Positions 60,628 through 64,000 of a stretch of 64,000 nt of DNA are shown here, in pieces; the first letter of the stretch is position 1, and every line of letters starts with the position of its first letter. The stretch comes from an uncultured Bacilli bacterium (GTDB taxonomy: Bacteria; Bacillota_I; Bacilli_A; RF39; UBA660). The translations under genes were made by a program, and so were the position numbers. The notes below the pieces were generated by a model. The model had not been told where the DNA came from and ran no database searches. It saw nothing but the letters and a program-made list of their open reading frames with translations. The DNA lies in the NCBI GenBank assembly GCA_944358445.1, contig CALVRC010000006.1, forward strand, positions 1 through 64,000. The letters run 5' to 3'.

Positions 60628-60789
60628 ATGGTAATTTACAATTTAGTTGTTTTTCAAAAAGAAGAGCTTTCTGAAGTTATGTAGTTTGATATTGATAAGG
60701 TAATAGATATGATAGGAAATCATGATGAACAAATAATACATAAATGAAATAAGATAAATCTATTTAAAAGGTTAAAAGATGTTTATTAA
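60628..60789 (+). pseudogene. Decayed ORF remnant with two in-frame stops
   Basis: One frame reads MVIYNLVVFQKEELSEVM, stop, FDIDKVIDMIGNHDEQIIHK, stop, NKINLFKRLKDVY. The composition is protein-like on both sides of TAG (60661) and TGA (60742). Probably a dead gene between the JAMM gene and the next pseudogene. Family unknown. Confidence 0.4.
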
Positions 60790-60816
60790 TTTAATTACGA
60801 AAGGAACGATTTTAAA

Positions 60817-61770
60817 ATGAAAATAAGTAATCCTAAGGTTGGAAATATAGAAGAAATCATACAATCTATAGATGATTTAATAATTTTGGGATTATCACGA
60901 ATAGCTTTTAAATGTAGTAAAGAAACAGAATCTTATAATTTAAGGGATGAATTATATGCATCTAAGTATAAGCCAATAGGATTAGAAGGAAGAGAAATAG
61001 AATTAGAAAAATTTTTACAGCAACAAGTTGGTGAAAATTTAAGAATTAAAAATCAAAACAAAGAGTATAAATGGGTAATTGTCAATGAAAAAAATATAGG
61101 AGAAACCAGTCATAGGTTTTATATTGCTCCAAATCCAGAAAATATGCACGAAATTGTTTCAGATTTTGTTAAACAGTTCATTTCACAAAACATTCCAGTT
61201 AAATTTAAATATCAATTAACTAGTGGAATGGAACAATGCGATAGAATAATTATTTATAGTGATTTTGACAACAAAGACAGAATTGAATCTGAAATAAAAA
61301 AAGTTTATCAACAAAATTAAAATTTATTTAGTGGATGTGAAAGATTATTAGCTTGGTTATATACAACAAGTATTCCTGATGTGTATCTTGCACCAGAAAC
61401 ACCAGGAGAAACATATAGTAATAGGTTAACAGAAGTTATATTGACAGCTAAAAATACTTTTAATTTTCTTTATGGTATTACTAATAGTAATCAAAAACTC
61501 ACTTTGGCAGGGAAAAATGCAGAACAAGCATTAGAGTATATGAAAATGTTAATAGGCTCTTTGATGTTGAGAAAAGGAATACTGTTGTCAAAAGATGGAA
61601 AGTGTATAACTATTAAAGATAAAAATGTTAAAACTTCATACGATTTTAATTCAGGAATATTAGAAAACTTTAATATGGATTCTCGTGGGTTTTATTCAGT
61701 AAAATTTTTTCCAACTGATGAAGGAAGAAAGGCACTTTTATCAATTACCTTTGGTAAAAGTTGTAGATAA
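60817..61770 (+). pseudogene. Gene interrupted by in-frame TAA (HopA1-like pattern)
   Basis: An open stretch of 167 codons (MKISNPKVGNIEEIIQSID...) ends in TAA at 61318; the same frame then runs on for 149 codons (NLFSGCERLLAWLYTTSIPDVYL..., ending LLSITFGKSCR) with no good start. The joined ~316 residues read as one protein: HRFYIAPNPENMHEIVSDFV, IPVKFKYQLT, CDRIIIYSDF, LAPETPGETYSNRL. The order is loosely like HopA1-family proteins, which is a weak call. Most simply a recent nonsense mutation. AAAGGA precedes ATG 60817. Confidence 0.6.
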
Positions 61771-61788
61771 CTTCCTCAACGGTACCAC
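61760..61788. repeat. Cassette 3' boundary repeat, copy 2
   Basis: GTTGTAGATAACTTCCTC followed by AACGGTACCAC; the diverged sister of 22624-22651 and 63269-63296. It overlaps the end of the pseudogene. Confidence 0.7.
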
Positions 61789-61801
61789 TTTATAAATTAC
61801 T

Positions 61802-61824
61802 CGAACTAGAAATAGTTCGTTTTT
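61802..61824 (+). terminator. Cassette hairpin terminator, copy 3
   Basis: CGAACTA / TAGTTCG with GAAA loop followed by T5, same as at 21176 and 22667. Confidence 0.8.
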
Positions 61825-61845
61825 GTTATGATTTTTAAATTGGGT

Positions 61846-61889
61846 GGTCGAAAAGTGTCCGAAAAGTGTCCGAAAAGTGTCCGAATACA
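61846..61889. repeat. 11-bp direct repeats (4 units), arm-site-like
   Basis: GGTCGAAAAGT (61846), GTCCGAAAAGT (61857 and 61868) and a degenerate fourth unit at 61879; exact 11-bp period, 47 bp before the AlbA_2 start. Confidence 0.8.
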
Positions 61890-61935
61890 TTGATAATTTT
61901 TCTCATTTTGTATATACTAAAATTGGGTGATAAAA

Positions 61936-63234
61936 ATGTATAAAGAAGATGAATATACAGAATTAAAAAGCATTTTAACTAAAGACATAAAAAAGGAAAT
62001 TGTTGCATTTGCTAATTCTGGCGGTGGTAGAATTTATATTGGAATTGATGATGATGGAAATATTGTTGGATTAGATAATACAAAGAATGATATTGAAGCA
62101 TTAAGTGGAATGATTAAAGATGGAATAAAATCTGATTTAACGTTATATACTCATATAAAACAAGAGCAAATTAATAATAAAAATATAATTATTTTAGAAA
62201 TTTTAAATGCGCCAAATAAGCCATATTATTTAGCGGATAAAGGGTTAAAATCTTCTGGGGTTTATTTAAGGTCTGGCAATACAAGTGTACCTGCAAGTGA
62301 TGAAGTGATAAAAAAATTAATTATTGATAGCCAAAATATCCCTTTTGAGGAGATACCTTCAAAACATCAAAATTTACATTTCAATTATTTAATTGCCTTA
62401 TTTAAAGAGAAAAATATTGATGTAAACAAAAACATTTTGAAAACTTTAAAAATAATCAATTTAGATGAAATGTATACAAATTTAGGCTTATTATTATCTG
62501 ACGAGTGTCCTTTTTCAATTAAGTGTGCTATTTTTGAAGGAAAGAATGATATAAAATTTAAAGATAGAAAAGAATTTACTGGTTCTCTATTAAAACAAGT
62601 AAATGATGTAAATGATTATCTAAATATTTATAATAAAATATCAAGTGATATACAGGGATTAGAAAGAATTGATACTAGAGATTATCCAGAGTATGCACTA
62701 AGAGAGTCTATACTTAACGCAATAATTCATAGAGATTATAATTATTCTGGCAGTATATTAGTATCATTATATGATGACCATTTTGAAATTACTTCTCTGG
62801 GAGGTCTTGTTAAAGGTCTTACAATAAAAGATTTGTATTCTGGTGTATCACAAACAAGAAATAAAAATTTAGCGAATATATTTTTTAGATTGCATTATGT
62901 TGAAAGTTTTGGTACTGGTATAAAAAGAATTATTCAAAGTTATGAAAATTATAATGAAAAGCCAATTATTTCAAGTACAGAAAACACTTTTAAAGTTACT
63001 TTATATAATGTTAATTATAAAGAAAATAATAATATTAAATTACCTTCAAGTTTGTCACAAGAGGAAAAAATCGTAGAATATTTAAAAGTAAATAATAAAA
63101 TCAATAGAAATATTGTAGAAAAATTATTGGGTATATCTAGTACGAGAGCTAAAATAATATTAAAAAATATGATTAATAATAATATAATTAAATCTATGAA
63201 TAATGGAAAAAATACTTATTATGTGTTAAAATAA
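61936..63234 (+). CDS. AlbA_2/Schlafen-type ATP-binding putative transcriptional regulator, copy 2
   Basis: 432 residues, same domain order as the protein at 21287: AlbA_2 (TELKSILTKDIKKEIVAFANS, GRIYIGIDDDGNIVGL), middle region (YTNLGLLLSDECPFSIKCAI), HATPase_c_4-like part (LNAIIHRDYN, DDHFEITSLGGLV, FRLHYVESFGTGI) and C-terminal winged helix (LLGISSTRAKIILKNM). High similarity plus shared flanks show duplication of the whole cassette. ATG 61936 has GGGTGAT upstream. Confidence 0.8.
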   Translation: MYKEDEYTELKSILTKDIKKEIVAFANSGGGRIYIGIDDDGNIVGLDNTKNDIEALSGMIKDGIKSDLTLYTHIKQEQINNKNIIILEILNAPNKPYYLADKGLKSSGVYLRSGNTSVPASDEVIKKLIIDSQNIPFEEIPSKHQNLHFNYLIALFKEKNIDVNKNILKTLKIINLDEMYTNLGLLLSDECPFSIKCAIFEGKNDIKFKDRKEFTGSLLKQVNDVNDYLNIYNKISSDIQGLERIDTRDYPEYALRESILNAIIHRDYNYSGSILVSLYDDHFEITSLGGLVKGLTIKDLYSGVSQTRNKNLANIFFRLHYVESFGTGIKRIIQSYENYNEKPIISSTENTFKVTLYNVNYKENNNIKLPSSLSQEEKIVEYLKVNNKINRNIVEKLLGISSTRAKIILKNMINNNIIKSMNNGKNTYYVLK

Positions 63235-63268
63235 AATCAGATTGATTTTATATATCAAATTATCAATT

Positions 63269-63296
63269 AGTTGTATATAACTTTCCCAATGGCACC
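63269..63296. repeat. Cassette 3' boundary repeat, copy 3
   Basis: GTTGTATATAACTTTCCC followed by AATGGCACCA, one of three copies. After it comes a decayed hairpin (ACTCGAATTTTATGAGT). Confidence 0.7.
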
Positions 63297-63573
63297 ATAG
63301 GGAAATTACTCGAATTTTATGAGTTTATTATAGAAGAACTTGAAAAAGTTTTTAGGTTCAAAGTCAAGTAGTGTTGGTGGAATCAAAAATTAATGATAAT
63401 TGAGCTTTATAGGAAGGTCAAAAAATGACTTTCTTTTATTTTACTTTAATTGGATTAAGTATGCTTATGGTTTTTACTATAAAAATTTTTTAAATTATTG
63501 TATAATAATGTTGAATAATTTTGGTGAGTATAGAGAGATAACTAAAAATAATTATGAATGGATGTGATATTTT
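63297..63573. other. Intergenic stretch after cassette D
   Basis: No gene seen. A hairpin GAAGGTCA / TGACTTTC followed by TTTT (63413-63437) is a likely terminator. TATAAT at 63501 may be the promoter of the next gene. Short ORF-like pieces near 63315-63370 are not convincing. Confidence 0.5.
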
Positions 63574-64000
63574 ATGGCAAAGAAAAAACTTTTATTAGAT
63601 GTTGATGAGGTGATTTGTTCTTCTGGTTTTTTGTCTGCTGTTAATGATTTTCTTGGAACAAATTATGAAATAGATGATTTTTCAGATTATTATATTGATA
63701 AAGAAGCTATTCCTAAAAAACAGATAGAAAAATTTAAAGATTTTGTAAATAACCGAAATTTATATGAAAATACTTATATTTTACCTGGGGCTATAGAGAT
63801 TATAAAAAAATTGAATGAAGTATATGATATTTATATATGTTCGGCTTGTGTGAATGATTTAAATGTTGAAGGGTCTGGTAAAATATTTATGGATAAATAT
63901 AATTTTTTGATTAAGAATTTTTCATTTTTAAACCCTGAACATTTTATTTTTACTAATATTAAAAATTTATTTAAAGCAGATATTCAAATTGATGATAGAT
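63574..64000 (+). CDS. 5'(3')-deoxyribonucleotidase-like HAD hydrolase, 3' end outside window
   Basis: The frame starts at ATG 63574 and is open to the window end (142 codons). MAKKKLLLDVDEVICSSGF carries the HAD motif I (D-x-D-x-V), and YDIYICSAC followed by ND fits motif II. The order resembles NT5C-type nucleotidases that dephosphorylate (deoxy)nucleoside monophosphates. The family call is moderate because motifs III and IV lie beyond the window. Confidence 0.6.
   Translation, partial: MAKKKLLLDVDEVICSSGFLSAVNDFLGTNYEIDDFSDYYIDKEAIPKKQIEKFKDFVNNRNLYENTYILPGAIEIIKKLNEVYDIYICSACVNDLNVEGSGKIFMDKYNFLIKNFSFLNPEHFIFTNIKNLFKADIQIDDR

Larger units (their letters stand above)
58787..61787 (+). mobile_element. 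Accessory cassette C behind ssrA
   Basis: Runs from the CACCA end of ssrA to the GGTACCAC core at about 61781. Cargo: relaxase fragment, JAMM protein, decayed ORF and a gene with an in-frame stop. No integrase. The borders are inferred from repeats shared with 22647 and 61784. Confidence 0.55.
61788..63296 (+). mobile_element. Accessory cassette D (second AlbA_2 cargo)
   Basis: From the ACCACTTTATAAAT core at 61784 through hairpin, 11-bp repeats and AlbA_2 ORF to the GGCACCA core at 63291. Same layout and end sequence as cassette A behind tRNA-Leu. Confidence 0.55.

Overview
The window is an AT-rich chromosomal segment of a Bacillota-type bacterium. It looks like a walled, small-genome gut relative of the Mollicutes (RF39/'Mycoplasmatota-like' Bacilli). 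The evidence is the gene order gpsB-rnpB and rodZ-pgsA-recA (as in Bacillus), type B RNase P RNA, a Gram-positive LexA box before recA, a very short alanyl-tRNA synthetase, strong TATAAT/TGnTATAAT promoters and standard genetic code use (Trp is TGG, TGA is used as stop). The lineage is an inference; no 16S rRNA is present.

Layout. 1-2068: 3' part of a long protein made of 26-residue (78-bp) tandem repeats, plus a small helical protein. 2179-5992: a fucO / FIST-domain / aldehyde dehydrogenase operon. 6027-9000: a DUF4143 ATPase between hairpins, a histidine phosphatase and two hypothetical proteins. 9164-21161: core housekeeping genes (frr, AI-2E transporter, dNMP-kinase-like protein, short alaS, gpsB, rnpB, rodZ, pgsA, recA, scpA-scpB, a Ca/Na exchanger, tRNA-Leu). 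21162-23700: accessory cassettes behind tRNA-Leu (an AlbA_2/Schlafen-type ATP-binding protein, a broken DUF1016/YhcG nuclease and a hairpin-rich element). 23780-53698: a 30-kb secretion/pilus locus. 53758-58786: core genes (rhodanese, rmuC, membrane protein, rnr, smpB, ssrA). 58787-63300: a second set of cassettes behind ssrA (relaxase fragment, JAMM protein, a gene with an in-frame stop, a second AlbA_2 protein). 63574-64000: start of a 5'(3')-deoxyribonucleotidase-like gene.

The main item is the 30-kb locus. It mixes two machines that are normally separate. The Tad/Flp pilus part has a CpaB-like SAF protein, a CpaF/TadA ATPase, TadB and TadC platform proteins, a TadZ/CpaE-like ATPase and four small M(K/R)E-starting pilin-like proteins. 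The conjugation-type IV secretion part has five VirB2-like modules, a VirB6/TrbL-like channel protein, a VirB3/PrgI-like protein, a VirB4 ATPase with a separate N-terminal protein, and a VirD4 coupling ATPase. Three multidomain cell-wall hydrolases, three doubly anchored lipoproteins and large secreted Cys-rich proteins are interleaved with them. No relaxase, integrase or prepilin peptidase was recognised inside the locus. It could therefore be a fixed protein-secretion or surface-appendage system rather than an ordinary conjugative element.

A second structural theme is a repeated cassette boundary at the CCA ends of tRNA-Leu and tmRNA. It consists of a CACCA-containing core, a CGAACTA-GAAA-TAGTTCG terminator hairpin and 11-bp direct repeats (GGTCGAAAAGT type). 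This looks like tyrosine-recombinase attachment sites with arm-type repeats around small cargo modules that carry no integrase in the window.
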